Assembly: GCF_002788215.1 (NCBI RefSeq)
Contig: NZ_CP024845.1
Coordinates: 372,001-436,000 of the forward strand
DNA length: 64,000 nt
DNA from: Halohasta litchfieldiae
GTDB lineage: Archaea > Halobacteriota > Halobacteria > Halobacteriales > Haloferacaceae
Reading direction: 5' to 3'
The notes beneath the pieces are model-generated. The model worked only from the letters and a program-made list of their open reading frames with translations. It ran no database searches and was not told the DNA's origin. This document shows, piece by piece, positions 27,551-39,864 of this stretch; positions within the stretch are counted from its first letter, which is position 1, and each line of letters opens with the position of its first letter. The position numbers and the translations under genes are program-made.

Positions 27551-27829
27551 ATGGTAGATGATCCAACGATTCCTCTCGGAGATATTCGACAGAGAGATCC
27601 CGGAAGCGACCGGCAAGGAGCGTTCAAACGAGGCTGGACAGCAGCTGTGAAAGATCTCAATGACGATGGAGAATCATCAAAATATTCTGAGGGTCCACCA
27701 CCAGAAACCCTTACGTGGGATAATCTCGGGTACCGCCTTGGAAGCATATTTGGCGAAACAGACGATGACCAGCGACAGAGACTATTTGATTGGTGTAAAG
27801 AGAAACAAAAACGAGAACGAGAGTCCTAA
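27551..27829 (+). CDS. Small hypothetical protein in the HTH/PIN element
   Basis: A 92-aa very hydrophilic protein starting MVDDPTIPLGDIRQRDPGSD, with ETLTWDNLGYRLGSIFGETD in the middle and a charged helical end (LFDWCKEKQKRERES). ATG 27551 is chosen because the longer reading begins in non-coding-like sequence. I recognise no family. It lies between the PIN gene and the integrase, convergent with the latter (59 bp). Confidence 0.5.
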   Translation: MVDDPTIPLGDIRQRDPGSDRQGAFKRGWTAAVKDLNDDGESSKYSEGPPPETLTWDNLGYRLGSIFGETDDDQRQRLFDWCKEKQKRERES

Positions 27830-27888
27830 TTGACGAAGTTCTGTGCTGTATTCGCGTTCGCAGTCTTACAGCCGCGATGAAGAGCGAA

Positions 27889-28899
27889 TTATATATTATT
27901 TAAATATTTTCGGCGCTGCTCCATTTTGTCTTGTTCACTTCGCTTATCGTAGTGTGTGTCAAGCACATCTTTCGATACATTAGCCCGATCACTTACAATA
28001 TCTTTCGGGACATCACAATTGAGATGGTGAGAGATTCCTCCTCGCCGCAATGCATGTGGACTCACGCTCGATGGGCACTCGGATTCAGACCCATATTCGG
28101 CGGCATCACAGTCAGAAATAGAGCGATCATGCGGACACTCACCAGTGTACTCGCACGGGCGGGTACTCCGGTAGCAATCTCCTCTGAGGGTGGTGATGTG
28201 TGCACGTCCCTGACTTGTGGATTCCAGTGGTTGACGCCCTTTCTCATCCGTTATACTGGGTCGACGGTCAGAAATCCAGCTATCGAGTAACTCACTGATC
28301 GACTCTGAGAGGGCAACGTGTCGTTCTCCACCCTCTGCATTCTTGATCGGCGTTTTTGTCTCTGGCCGATGAACTACTTCGAGATATTGACCATCACTAT
28401 TGTAGTCCTCAAGATCCAGCGAATGAATCGCACCAACACGCATCATTGTGTGCCACATTAGCGAGACGACGATATGCGGTCGTGATGCATACTCATACTT
28501 GCCGAAGTAACTGAGTATCTGCTCTGCTCGCTCCGTCTCCAGCATTTCTGTCCGGACATTGTCACCGGAGCTCAGAGTTGGCGAGAGAACCTTGGTATGG
28601 AGGTCAGGTTCGACGGCATCGATTGATTCGAGCCACCTGATGAACACACGGAGTGTATCCATCTGTGTCTTTTCCGTCACAACGCCGATGTCGCCCTCAT
28701 CACGTCGCCATAGACGATACTGGTGTAGCATGCGGCCAGTGAGCTGATTGAGGTTCCCAACCTCATTCTCATCGCACCATCGGACAAAGTGGCTGAGTCG
28801 TGAACGGTGAGAGTACAGGGTTGCTTGTGCGACCTCATTCTCGCGGTCAGTTAGATACATTTCGAGTGCTGTCTCGGGTGCGATTGGTTCGAGCTTCAT
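27889..28899 (-). CDS. Tyrosine-type site-specific recombinase (integrase)
   Basis: A 336-aa protein with a SAM-like N-terminal DNA-binding domain (residues 1-95, LYSHRSRLSHFVRWCDENEV) and a catalytic domain. Visible catalytic residues: Arg in MMRVGAIHSLDL near 153, HALRRGG (His-x-x-Arg) near 284-290, and Tyr in DTHYDKRSEQDK near 317. Between them is a Cys-rich insertion (CEYTGECPHD...CDAAEY...ECPSS) that may bind zinc. It starts 59 bp inside the right double-hairpin repeat, as integrases commonly sit beside an att site. Confidence 0.82.
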   Translation of the reverse strand: MKLEPIAPETALEMYLTDRENEVAQATLYSHRSRLSHFVRWCDENEVGNLNQLTGRMLHQYRLWRRDEGDIGVVTEKTQMDTLRVFIRWLESIDAVEPDLHTKVLSPTLSSGDNVRTEMLETERAEQILSYFGKYEYASRPHIVVSLMWHTMMRVGAIHSLDLEDYNSDGQYLEVVHRPETKTPIKNAEGGERHVALSESISELLDSWISDRRPSITDEKGRQPLESTSQGRAHITTLRGDCYRSTRPCEYTGECPHDRSISDCDAAEYGSESECPSSVSPHALRRGGISHHLNCDVPKDIVSDRANVSKDVLDTHYDKRSEQDKMEQRRKYLNNI

Positions 28900-28958
28900 T
28901 ATTGATCTCCTCTGAATCGGAGAAAGGCCCGATTTACCCCAATCTCAAACCATTCAAA

Positions 28959-29015
28959 TCAGCCGACAGACGGCTGAAAGGACAAATCGTTCCGCAGTGG
29001 AACGAGAGCCTGCAG
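28959..29015 (+). repeat. Right copy of the 57-nt double-hairpin repeat (possible attR)
   Basis: Hairpin 1: TCAGCCG (28959-28965), loop ACAGA, CGGCTGA (28971-28977). Linker AAGGACAAA, hairpin 2: TCGTTCC (28987-28993), GCAGT, GGAACGA (28999-29005), tail GAGCCTGCAG. Direct repeat of 26102-26158; the last 30 nt are identical between copies. Confidence 0.7.
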
Positions 29016-29076
29016 CGCCCATTCAGTTTTTCGGCAGTCTAATCGCAAGACAGCGTCGAGTCTATATCCCGGGAAA

Positions 29077-29451
29077 TCACAGTGCCGTTACTTTCGTTTG
29101 ATAATCGAACAGAGAGTAAACTCTCTGAGATCCATAGCCAGCGGTTTCAGCGCAGTTGGCGAGTCTGTCGAAGAAATCAAAACTCTCTGCAAGAACTCGG
29201 AGCCGAAGGGTGGCTGATTCGGTTTGGTGGCACTGCTCTTCGATCTGGTCGGTTAGTGTGGCGACTTTCTCGCGGCTCGCTTCAGGGAGTGCCAACGGAA
29301 CCCGGCTAGGCTCGTCGACGACGGTTTGGGGTTTGATTGCCGGTCGCTCATCGGTTCTCCCTGCTTGCTGTGTCTCTTTATATATATCGAGGATCGCATC
29401 GATACGGCGCAGTTCGTCGAGGAGGTGGGCTTGAGTATTGGTGTAGGCCAT
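29077..29451 (-). pseudogene. Remnant of a haloarchaeal AAA ATPase N-terminus (eCIS-associated type?)
   Basis: A 125-codon fragment starting MAYTNTQAHLLDELRRIDAILDIY, then a gap and ASREKVATLTDQIEEQCHQTE...LRLRVLAESFDFFDRL. This recalls the N-terminal helical part of large AAA+ ATPases found in haloarchaeal contractile-injection-system loci (pattern LDELxRIDLLL... RLRRLxxRFDLxxxH). No Walker motifs remain, and the end (GYGSQRVYSLFDYQTK) looks decayed. Assignment is from memory of that family, so modest. Confidence 0.35.
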
Positions 29452-29545
29452 GATTCTATCGTGAATGAGAGCGTCGACTGGACGAACATGTGCTCGCACG
29501 AATATTTATAATTCATTGAGAGGCAAGCATCGGTAAATCGGACTC

Positions 29546-29865
29546 ATGGTATACAGATCATCGCACCGAAACGAGAACGCCTCGGATACAGAGACGGGGG
29601 TGACGACGAGTCGGGTCGCAAATCGCACCGCAGCGGATTCGACATCCGCGACAGGCAGCTCTGGTCACGGCAGGCGACTATCGAAGAGACTGAAGCCTAT
29701 TTCGGGATGGAAGTCCCGGACACAGACACCGTCTTTCGCCTCCAGCGGCTCGAATCGATGAACACGACTGAGCGTGTTCGTGGCTGGGTCAATGAAGGAA
29801 TGATCGTCGAAGATATCGGTAATCCCCTCTCGATAGTTAGCACAACAACGACAGACTCCGGCTGA
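29546..29865 (+). pseudogene. Remnant of an eCIS core-domain (DUF4157-like) protein N-terminus
   Basis: Begins ATG 29546 (MVYRSSHRNENASDTETGVT) in one frame, then protein-like coding continues in a second frame: RQATIEETEAYFGMEVPDTD, VFRLQRLESMNTTERVRGWV, NEGMIVEDIGNP, ending at TGA 29863-29865. The second part matches my memory of haloarchaeal eCIS core (DUF4157) proteins, whose zinc-protease-like core would come later and is absent. Divergent from the AAA ATPase remnant 94 bp away, which fits a decayed eCIS locus. Confidence 0.4.
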
Positions 29866-30013
29866 TACCAGCTCTGCTGGTAAATTTGGTGTTCCCGATC
29901 CAGTTCGGGATATGATCTCGTCGACTGGAAGCAGAACGCGGTAGATAGCGTATTTAGTCGCCGTTGAGCGGTAAACTATTCACCAGTCAAGTCAACAATA
30001 GGTGGTCTGCTCG
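29866..30013. other. Short intergenic region with a hairpin
   Basis: TACCAG (29866-29871) and CTGGTA (29877-29882) form a 6-bp stem over a CTCTG loop immediately at the end of the preceding remnant. The rest shows no gene; it separates the remnant from the end of the malic enzyme gene. Confidence 0.4.
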
Positions 30014-32266
<2,253 letters not shown>

Positions 32267-32413
32267 GGGAGCATATCTACACCGTTGATGATAAATAACA
32301 GTATTATTATCAAAGAATAATGAAAAGACAACAGAAATATATCAGAGATAGTATGTCTCCGGGGGTGTACATCGCCCGTGTGATCGGCTCGGTTCGACCA
32401 GCTACTGATTCCC

Positions 32414-32429
32414 GATCCGAATTCGGATC
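32414..32429. repeat. Perfect 16-bp palindrome
   Basis: GATCCGAATTCGGATC, fully self-complementary, about 150 bp upstream of the maeB start. Could bind a dimeric regulator; nothing more can be said. Confidence 0.4.
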
Positions 32430-32558
32430 TTGAGCGTTGAGGCCGAGGTCCGAACGAACGCCGGCGTCGACGATCTCGCCGTAGTCTGAAAGCCCGCCAG
32501 CGGGATCTCTCCTCCACACAACGCTTCGGTGGCTCGGCTCCGACCACAAAATCGGCCG

Positions 32559-32594
32559 CCTCTGTCCCGACAAATGCGGGTTGGGAAACAGAGG
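32559..32594 (-). terminator. Hairpin downstream of katG, possible terminator
   Basis: CCTCTGT (32559-32565) pairs with ACAGAGG (32588-32594), with an inner CCCG/CGGG stem. On the minus strand it follows the katG stop by 36 nt and is followed by GATTTTG. Archaeal termination usually relies on T-runs, so this is tentative. Confidence 0.35.
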
Positions 32595-32629
32595 AGAGTC
32601 GTGAGATGGATTCACGTACCGACAGCCGA

Positions 32630-35142
<2,513 letters not shown>

Positions 35143-35409
35143 ATGGAACTGACTGTCTACGGGCCACTCCGCGGGGTGACGGGGTCGAAAACGGCCTCAC
35201 TTCCTGACGTCGACCACCAAGCGTCAGTTCAAACCGTGCTCGAACGGTTTGTCGAACAGTATCCCGGAGCCGACGCCCAACTGTTCGACGACGCTGGAAC
35301 ACTCCGGGCAAGTGTCCGCGTTTTGGTCGACGGCGAACGGGCAGCGCCGGACACACCGTGTCCGTCGACTGCCGAGGTGTCTCTTATTCCGGCCGCCCAG
35401 GGCGGATAA
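35143..35409 (+). CDS. MoaD/ThiS-type beta-grasp protein, SAMP-like
   Basis: An 88-aa ubiquitin-fold protein ending in the diglycine GG required for adenylation by an E1-like enzyme (UbaA). The pattern (MELTVYGPLRGVTGSK ... VRVLVDGE ... SLIPAAQGG) matches haloarchaeal small archaeal modifier proteins, which either attach to lysines or carry sulfur for molybdopterin/tRNA thiolation. Which role applies cannot be told: no moa gene is adjacent. The ATG is followed by a typical fold with no extra domains. Confidence 0.75.
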   Translation: MELTVYGPLRGVTGSKTASLPDVDHQASVQTVLERFVEQYPGADAQLFDDAGTLRASVRVLVDGERAAPDTPCPSTAEVSLIPAAQGG

Positions 35410-35444
35410 TCGTAGTCGTCGCGTGATGCGTGACAGATCGCTGT

Positions 35445-36752
35445 TTAGAGACCGTACTGATCTCGGACTACCGAATCCAACCCGATTGCTTCGAGCAGAT
35501 CGGTCGGCACGAGCATCGAGAGCTGAACCACGCCCGGCAGGCGAGCGATTTCGACGCCGCCGGTAAACGTACAGCGCGCTCGAACCTCGCCTTCGGTCAT
35601 GCCGAGCAGCGAGCCAGCCCGGTCGAAGGCGTTGTCAGTCGCGTCGTTGATCGTCGCCCCTGACCCGATGAACTGGAGTGGCATGGCGTCGGCAACCGTG
35701 TCGACATCGTACTGGGCTGCAAGCCCACTGCCTGCCTCGCGTTCCTCGTCGGTGTAGGGTTTGGCAATATCCGGAAGATCAGATTCGTTCGGCAGGAGGA
35801 GTGGCCCGTCCATGTCGACGTTTTTGATGACCTCGACCTCGAGTTCGGTTGTCCCACTCACGTCGGTCGTGTGCAACGAGAGTTCGCCATCGCCCTGATT
35901 AGCGTGGAGATCTCCGACGTAGAGGCCCGCGCCGTCGACTTCGACCGGACAGATGAGCGTCGCACCCGGTCGAACGTCGTTCGAGTCGAGATGGCCATCA
36001 GTCCGCGCGTCGAGTTCGCTTTCGTCGACGATCCCCCAGTCGTGCTCGGCACCGATGAGGAATTGACCGAAGTCACCAGCGTTGTGTGAGTCCGGCAGTT
36101 CGACTGTCGGGGTGGTTCCGATGTTCCCGATGAAGGGAGCGAGGTGGCCGAGTGCGCCGGGAATCTCGTCGGGTTTGTAGAGCAAGATGGGGTGCTGTCG
36201 AGAGTTTTCCGGGAGAGCCATGTTCTCCTCGGCATTCTCGGCAAGTTGGTCGGCTCCTTCTGGGCCGACGGTCAACCCGACTGTTCGATCCTCGTCGAAG
36301 ACGACGGTATAGCCGTAGTCGAAGCCGAATGAGGAGGCGTTGGCTCCACACTCTGCACAGCGAATCGACCCTTCGCCAGTTCCCTCGACGACGGTGTCGG
36401 GCCACTCGGTTCCGCAGTCGGGACATCGATGGTCGATGAATGGATCGTCACCGAAGGCCTCGCTCCGCTCGGCCATACTCCCGGTGCTGGTGGCGACACT
36501 CGTCACTTGGACGTCTTTGATTCGGACGACGAGTGCGTCACCGGGCTCGGCATTTTCGACACGGATCGGTCGGGTCACCTCGTGGCCGCCGCGGAACGAG
36601 GGTGTGATCATCGGTCCCCAGCAGCCGGCTGGGGTGTGAGTTCGAACGGTGCCACCATCGGCAACCGTGCCCGCCCACTCTTGATCAGGGCCGACCAGAC
36701 CGAGGGTAAACTGGTCGACATCGAGTTCTTGTTGGATCTGTTGGGACATCAC
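35445..36752 (-). CDS. Acetamidase/formamidase family protein
   Basis: A 435-aa FmdA/AmdA-family amidase that would hydrolyse short amides to ammonia. Family stretches: AGCWGPMITPSFRGGHEVTRP near residues 43-60, IGNIGTTPTVELPDSHNAGDFG near 222-245 and PVEVDGAGLYVGDLHANQGDGE near 287-307, with the HANQGDGE acidic/His active-site loop. An inserted CxxC...CxxC zinc ribbon (CPDCG...CAECG near 111-138) is characteristic of some archaeal members. ATG 36752 or 36749 both possible. Convergent with the SAMP-like gene (35 bp). Confidence 0.85.
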   Translation of the reverse strand: MMSQQIQQELDVDQFTLGLVGPDQEWAGTVADGGTVRTHTPAGCWGPMITPSFRGGHEVTRPIRVENAEPGDALVVRIKDVQVTSVATSTGSMAERSEAFGDDPFIDHRCPDCGTEWPDTVVEGTGEGSIRCAECGANASSFGFDYGYTVVFDEDRTVGLTVGPEGADQLAENAEENMALPENSRQHPILLYKPDEIPGALGHLAPFIGNIGTTPTVELPDSHNAGDFGQFLIGAEHDWGIVDESELDARTDGHLDSNDVRPGATLICPVEVDGAGLYVGDLHANQGDGELSLHTTDVSGTTELEVEVIKNVDMDGPLLLPNESDLPDIAKPYTDEEREAGSGLAAQYDVDTVADAMPLQFIGSGATINDATDNAFDRAGSLLGMTEGEVRARCTFTGGVEIARLPGVVQLSMLVPTDLLEAIGLDSVVRDQYGL

Positions 36753-36803
36753 CTGCGAGTATGTGACCCATTCGCATAAGCAATGTGTAGGCTGAATTGA
36801 CGT

Positions 36804-36965
36804 TTGCTCCGCGTCGACTGCATGGACGAACGAATCTCAGTCGAGGAGGTAGTTGATTGGGAACTCGGCACTGCCCAGATAGTCCGGAACGCTGGCGGGA
36901 CAGTGAGGATTGACAGTCAGCTACTCACTCGGTTGCACCGATCCGACAAGAGGATGCTCTCAGCG
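36804..36965 (+). pseudogene. Beta-class carbonic anhydrase remnant
   Basis: A short stretch encodes RVDCMDERISVEEVVDWELG and AQIVRNAGGTVRID, the zinc-Cys/Asp-Arg and RNAGG signatures of beta carbonic anhydrases (usual CMDARL...IRNAGG). The N-terminal strand and all downstream domains, including the His-Cys zinc ligands, are absent. No ATG precedes it in place (TTG 36804). It is a decayed fragment. Confidence 0.5.
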
Positions 36966-37014
36966 CCCGGACGAACGGATAGTGGACTCAAAGAGGTTGC
37001 AACAACCAGTAGCA

Positions 37015-37383
37015 ATGCTCAGTGCGGCGATAGTCGCCTACTACGAGGCGATCAGGGACCGCCAAACGGGGAGATGTGAGGAGTGTGGTCGACTGAACTA
37101 CGCGACGAACCGCTGTTTGTGTGGGGGGAGAGTCACCGAAAACGACCTTCTGGAGGAGACACGCGATGATGTAGCGCTGAACGACAAGCGTGTGGCAGTG
37201 ACCAGTGCCGACAGTCATCGCCTGTTGGCCCTCCTGTTGATAGCGCTCCTGACTGGCTGCGGCGTCTGGATCGGTGTGGATCTACCGACTGCCGTGTGGA
37301 TCGGGTTGATCGGAGCGGGCACATGGGTCGCATGGCTGCTCATGACGACCTATTCCGCGACAAGCGGTGAGCCGGACTACTGA
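37015..37383 (+). CDS. Small zinc-ribbon membrane protein
   Basis: A 122-aa protein starting MLSAAIVAYYEAIRDRQTGR. A CEECGRLNYATNRCLCGGR knuckle near residues 21-39 (two CxxC-like pairs) is followed by two hydrophobic helices (about 71-93 and 96-112). It resembles many haloarchaeal zinc-ribbon plus transmembrane microproteins of unknown function. ATG 37015 is chosen to match the start of this conserved-looking region; the in-frame extension covers the carbonic-anhydrase debris. Confidence 0.5.
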   Translation: MLSAAIVAYYEAIRDRQTGRCEECGRLNYATNRCLCGGRVTENDLLEETRDDVALNDKRVAVTSADSHRLLALLLIALLTGCGVWIGVDLPTAVWIGLIGAGTWVAWLLMTTYSATSGEPDY

Positions 37384-37469
37384 CCGAATCACAACCTGCC
37401 GCCGGTCGACCGTGACCACACAAAGAGTGAAGACGAACCGCCGTGGAACACTCACTGTCGTCAGTTTCA

Positions 37470-38414
37470 ATGCTCACAGATACACCCGGCATCCACCACA
37501 TTACCGGCATCGTTCGTGATGCCCAGCAGAACGTCGACTTTTATACGGACACCCTCGGACTCCGGCTCGTCAAACAGACGGTGAACCTCAACGACCAGTT
37601 CACGCGGCACCTGTTTTACGGCGACGAAACCGGCTCGCCCGGCACGAGTCTCACGTTCTTTGCCTACCCCTACGAAGAGAGCGGTCGGATCGGCAAACCA
37701 CAGGTCAGCACCGCCGCGCTCGTCATCCCGCCGGAGTCGGTCGACTACTGGCGGGACCGACTCGCTGCCCACGATGTCGCCGTCGACGAGATTTCCCAAC
37801 GGTTCGACGAGACGGCGATCCGGTTTCGTGATCCGGATGGCACACAGCTCGAACTCGTCACCGGCGAGTCGTCGGTCGACCCGTGGACTGGAGGCCCGGT
37901 GCCGACCCAGCACGCAATCCGCGGGATTCACGGCGTGACGCTGCTGTCAGCGAGCACCGTTGCGACTGCGAGCGTTCTGGAGACGCTTGGCTTCGACCTC
38001 CACGACCAAGACGGCCAGCAGGTTCGGTACCGGGCGGCGGGTGATCGAGCGACTATCGTCGACCTACTCGACACAGCAAGCCAGTTCGGCCGTGAGGGCG
38101 CAGGCTCGATCCATCACGTCGCCCTGCGTGTCCCGGACGTCGACCAACTCTACGAGTGGCACGACCTCTTTCGGGAGCGCGACTACGACGTCTCGCGGGT
38201 GACTGACAGACACTTCTTCCACTCATTGTACGTCCGCGAGCCGGGTGGAATTCTGTTCGAACTCGCAACGGAGAAACCGGGATTGACGGCCACCGAGGAT
38301 ATCGAGACGCTCGGCCAGTCGCTGTATCTACCGGATTGGCTCGAAGCAGACCGACAGCTAATCGAAGACCAACTCCCACCAATCGAACTGTCGACTGAGT
38401 CGGAGCGAACCTAA
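37470..38414 (+). CDS. Ring-cleaving-dioxygenase-like VOC protein (MhqO/MhqA type)
   Basis: A 314-aa protein of two vicinal-oxygen-chelate modules: LTDTPGIHHITGIVRDAQQN (His metal ligand, residue 9-10) with TQLELVTGE (Glu), and GIHGVTLLSAS with HHVALRVPD and ILFELATEKPG. Members of this type open hydroquinone/catechol-like rings. ATG 37470 fits the conserved MLTDxPGIHHIT start. The next gene begins on the last base of its stop (TAATG), the same dioxygenase-esterase pairing known for MhqO-MhqD in Firmicutes. Confidence 0.8.
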   Translation: MLTDTPGIHHITGIVRDAQQNVDFYTDTLGLRLVKQTVNLNDQFTRHLFYGDETGSPGTSLTFFAYPYEESGRIGKPQVSTAALVIPPESVDYWRDRLAAHDVAVDEISQRFDETAIRFRDPDGTQLELVTGESSVDPWTGGPVPTQHAIRGIHGVTLLSASTVATASVLETLGFDLHDQDGQQVRYRAAGDRATIVDLLDTASQFGREGAGSIHHVALRVPDVDQLYEWHDLFRERDYDVSRVTDRHFFHSLYVREPGGILFELATEKPGLTATEDIETLGQSLYLPDWLEADRQLIEDQLPPIELSTESERT

Positions 38415-39082
38415 TGGCCCATCTTCCACAATCGGGAGATTCGGATGACCCACACCGCGGCCAGCCAATCGAAACGGCTGGCGCACCCTCGCAGGCGGCC
38501 GAGGCGGCGGTGATCATGCTCCACGGTCGTGGGTCGACGGCCCAGCAGATTCTCCGGCTCGTCGACGAGTTCTACCACCACGGGGTGATCTATCTCGCGC
38601 CGCAGGCCGCCCGTAATCGGTGGTATCCCCGTTCCGGCTATGGGCCGATTGCGGACAACGAACCGTGGTTTTCCTCCGCGCTTGAGCATGTGTCGACTGC
38701 AGTCGAGATGGCTACTGATCTCGATATCGACCCTGAACAGATCCTCTTGTTCGGATTCTCACAGGGTGCCTGTCTGGCCAGCGAGTTCGTCGCACGCAAC
38801 CCGCGGCAGTACGGCGGTCTCATCGCGTTATCGGGGAGTCTCCTCGGCCCGGAAACAGGGACCGAGTACACAGGTTCACTGGAGGGAAGTCCGGTCTTCT
38901 TCGGCTGTAGTACCGACGATCCGTACGTCGCTGCCGAGCGAATTTATGAGTCTCAGACTGTGTTCGAACAGCTCGGTGGGGAGGTTATGGCCCGGCTCTA
39001 CGATGAGCTGGGGCATGCGATCAACGACGACGAGATCAAGATGACGAATACGTTCATTGAGCGACTCGTTTCGGCCGAGTAG
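38414..39082 (+). CDS. Phospholipase/carboxylesterase-family alpha/beta hydrolase (MhqD-like)
   Basis: A 222-aa serine hydrolase: HGRGST near residue 37 (oxyanion loop), LFGFSQGACLASEF near 112-125 (nucleophile Ser in GxSxG), Asp in GCSTDDPYV and His in DELGHAIND. Translationally coupled to the preceding VOC dioxygenase by a one-base overlap. Likely processes the ring-cleavage product or esters in quinone/aromatic detoxification; this comes from gene pairing, not from a substrate motif. Confidence 0.8.
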   Translation: MAHLPQSGDSDDPHRGQPIETAGAPSQAAEAAVIMLHGRGSTAQQILRLVDEFYHHGVIYLAPQAARNRWYPRSGYGPIADNEPWFSSALEHVSTAVEMATDLDIDPEQILLFGFSQGACLASEFVARNPRQYGGLIALSGSLLGPETGTEYTGSLEGSPVFFGCSTDDPYVAAERIYESQTVFEQLGGEVMARLYDELGHAINDDEIKMTNTFIERLVSAE

Positions 39083-39096
39083 TCGACACGGCGTTA

Positions 39097-39768
39097 CTAT
39101 TCGCGTAATACCGCTTCGAGGTCATGCAGCGAATCGAGGACGTACTCCGGTTGGTACCGACCAGCCTCGGCTCCCTCCTCGCGGAGCCACGCAACTGGCA
39201 GGCCAGCGTTCTGTGCGCCAGCGACATCGAATTTCAGCGAGTCGCCGACGTACAGCGTCCGGTCGACCGCTGTGCCAAGTTCAGCGAGTATCGTCTCAAA
39301 CGGGTCGACATGCGGCTTCCGTCGCCGGAGATCACCGGCGTAGACGACCGTGTCGACCCGCGATTCGAGATCGAGCGCCCGAAGCTTTCCCTGCTGGCGG
39401 TCGGCGGGACCGTTCGTGAGAATCCCGATCGGTCCGGTTTCGCGGGCGGCGGTCAGCGCCGCCTCCGCCCCCGGCAGGAACGAAACCGCGGTGGTATCGA
39501 TCTCTGCGATCAGGGCGGCCGCCAGCGCGAGGGGGTCGACTGCCGAGTGCCCATGCTGAGCCGACAGCCGAGCGAACCCCGCACCCAGATAGCCGCGTTC
39601 GTCGTCAGGATCGAGCGGACCGTCGAGTTCGGCCCACAGCGCCTCGGGAGTGCCGAACGGCTCGCTGTCGACCGCCTCGAAGGCACGCCGGTAGGCCGCC
39701 GCCAGATCGCCGTCGTGTCGACAGAGCGTGTTGTCCAGATCGAACACCACTGCGTCAAAGGCCGTCAC
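39097..39768 (-). CDS. HAD-superfamily hydrolase (phosphoglycolate-phosphatase-like)
   Basis: About 223 aa. Motif I VVFDLDNTLCRHD, motif II GILTNGP, Lys in RRRKPHVDPF, motif IV YVGDSLKFDVAGAQNAG; cap of helical type I. GTG 39768 is preferred, starting five residues before motif I, since the longer reading depends on TTG. The substrate is unknown: HAD-IA enzymes of this sort hydrolyse phosphoglycolate or sugar/nucleotide phosphates. Confidence 0.75.
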   Translation of the reverse strand: MTAFDAVVFDLDNTLCRHDGDLAAAYRRAFEAVDSEPFGTPEALWAELDGPLDPDDERGYLGAGFARLSAQHGHSAVDPLALAAALIAEIDTTAVSFLPGAEAALTAARETGPIGILTNGPADRQQGKLRALDLESRVDTVVYAGDLRRRKPHVDPFETILAELGTAVDRTLYVGDSLKFDVAGAQNAGLPVAWLREEGAEAGRYQPEYVLDSLHDLEAVLRE

Positions 39769-39864
39769 AACCGCCTCTTTTCGAGCAGGATACAAAACAT
39801 CACGCTGTGTCGGGACTGTCTGGCACCACAGTCAGTGTTCAGTCGACCGTCGACGCCGAACTCG

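Larger units (their letters stand above)
32267..32629. other. 363-bp non-coding interval between maeB and katG
   Basis: Left part is AT-rich (32280-32345) and holds the maeB promoter. A perfect 16-bp palindrome GATCCGAATTCGGATC lies at 32414-32429. A hairpin at 32559-32594 lies just past the katG stop. I see no gene. Confidence 0.55.

Noticed and set aside
28800-29042. 80-codon plus-strand reading over the right hairpin repeat
   Set aside because: Antisense to the integrase start and not shared in frame with the left copy, so not a conserved peptide.
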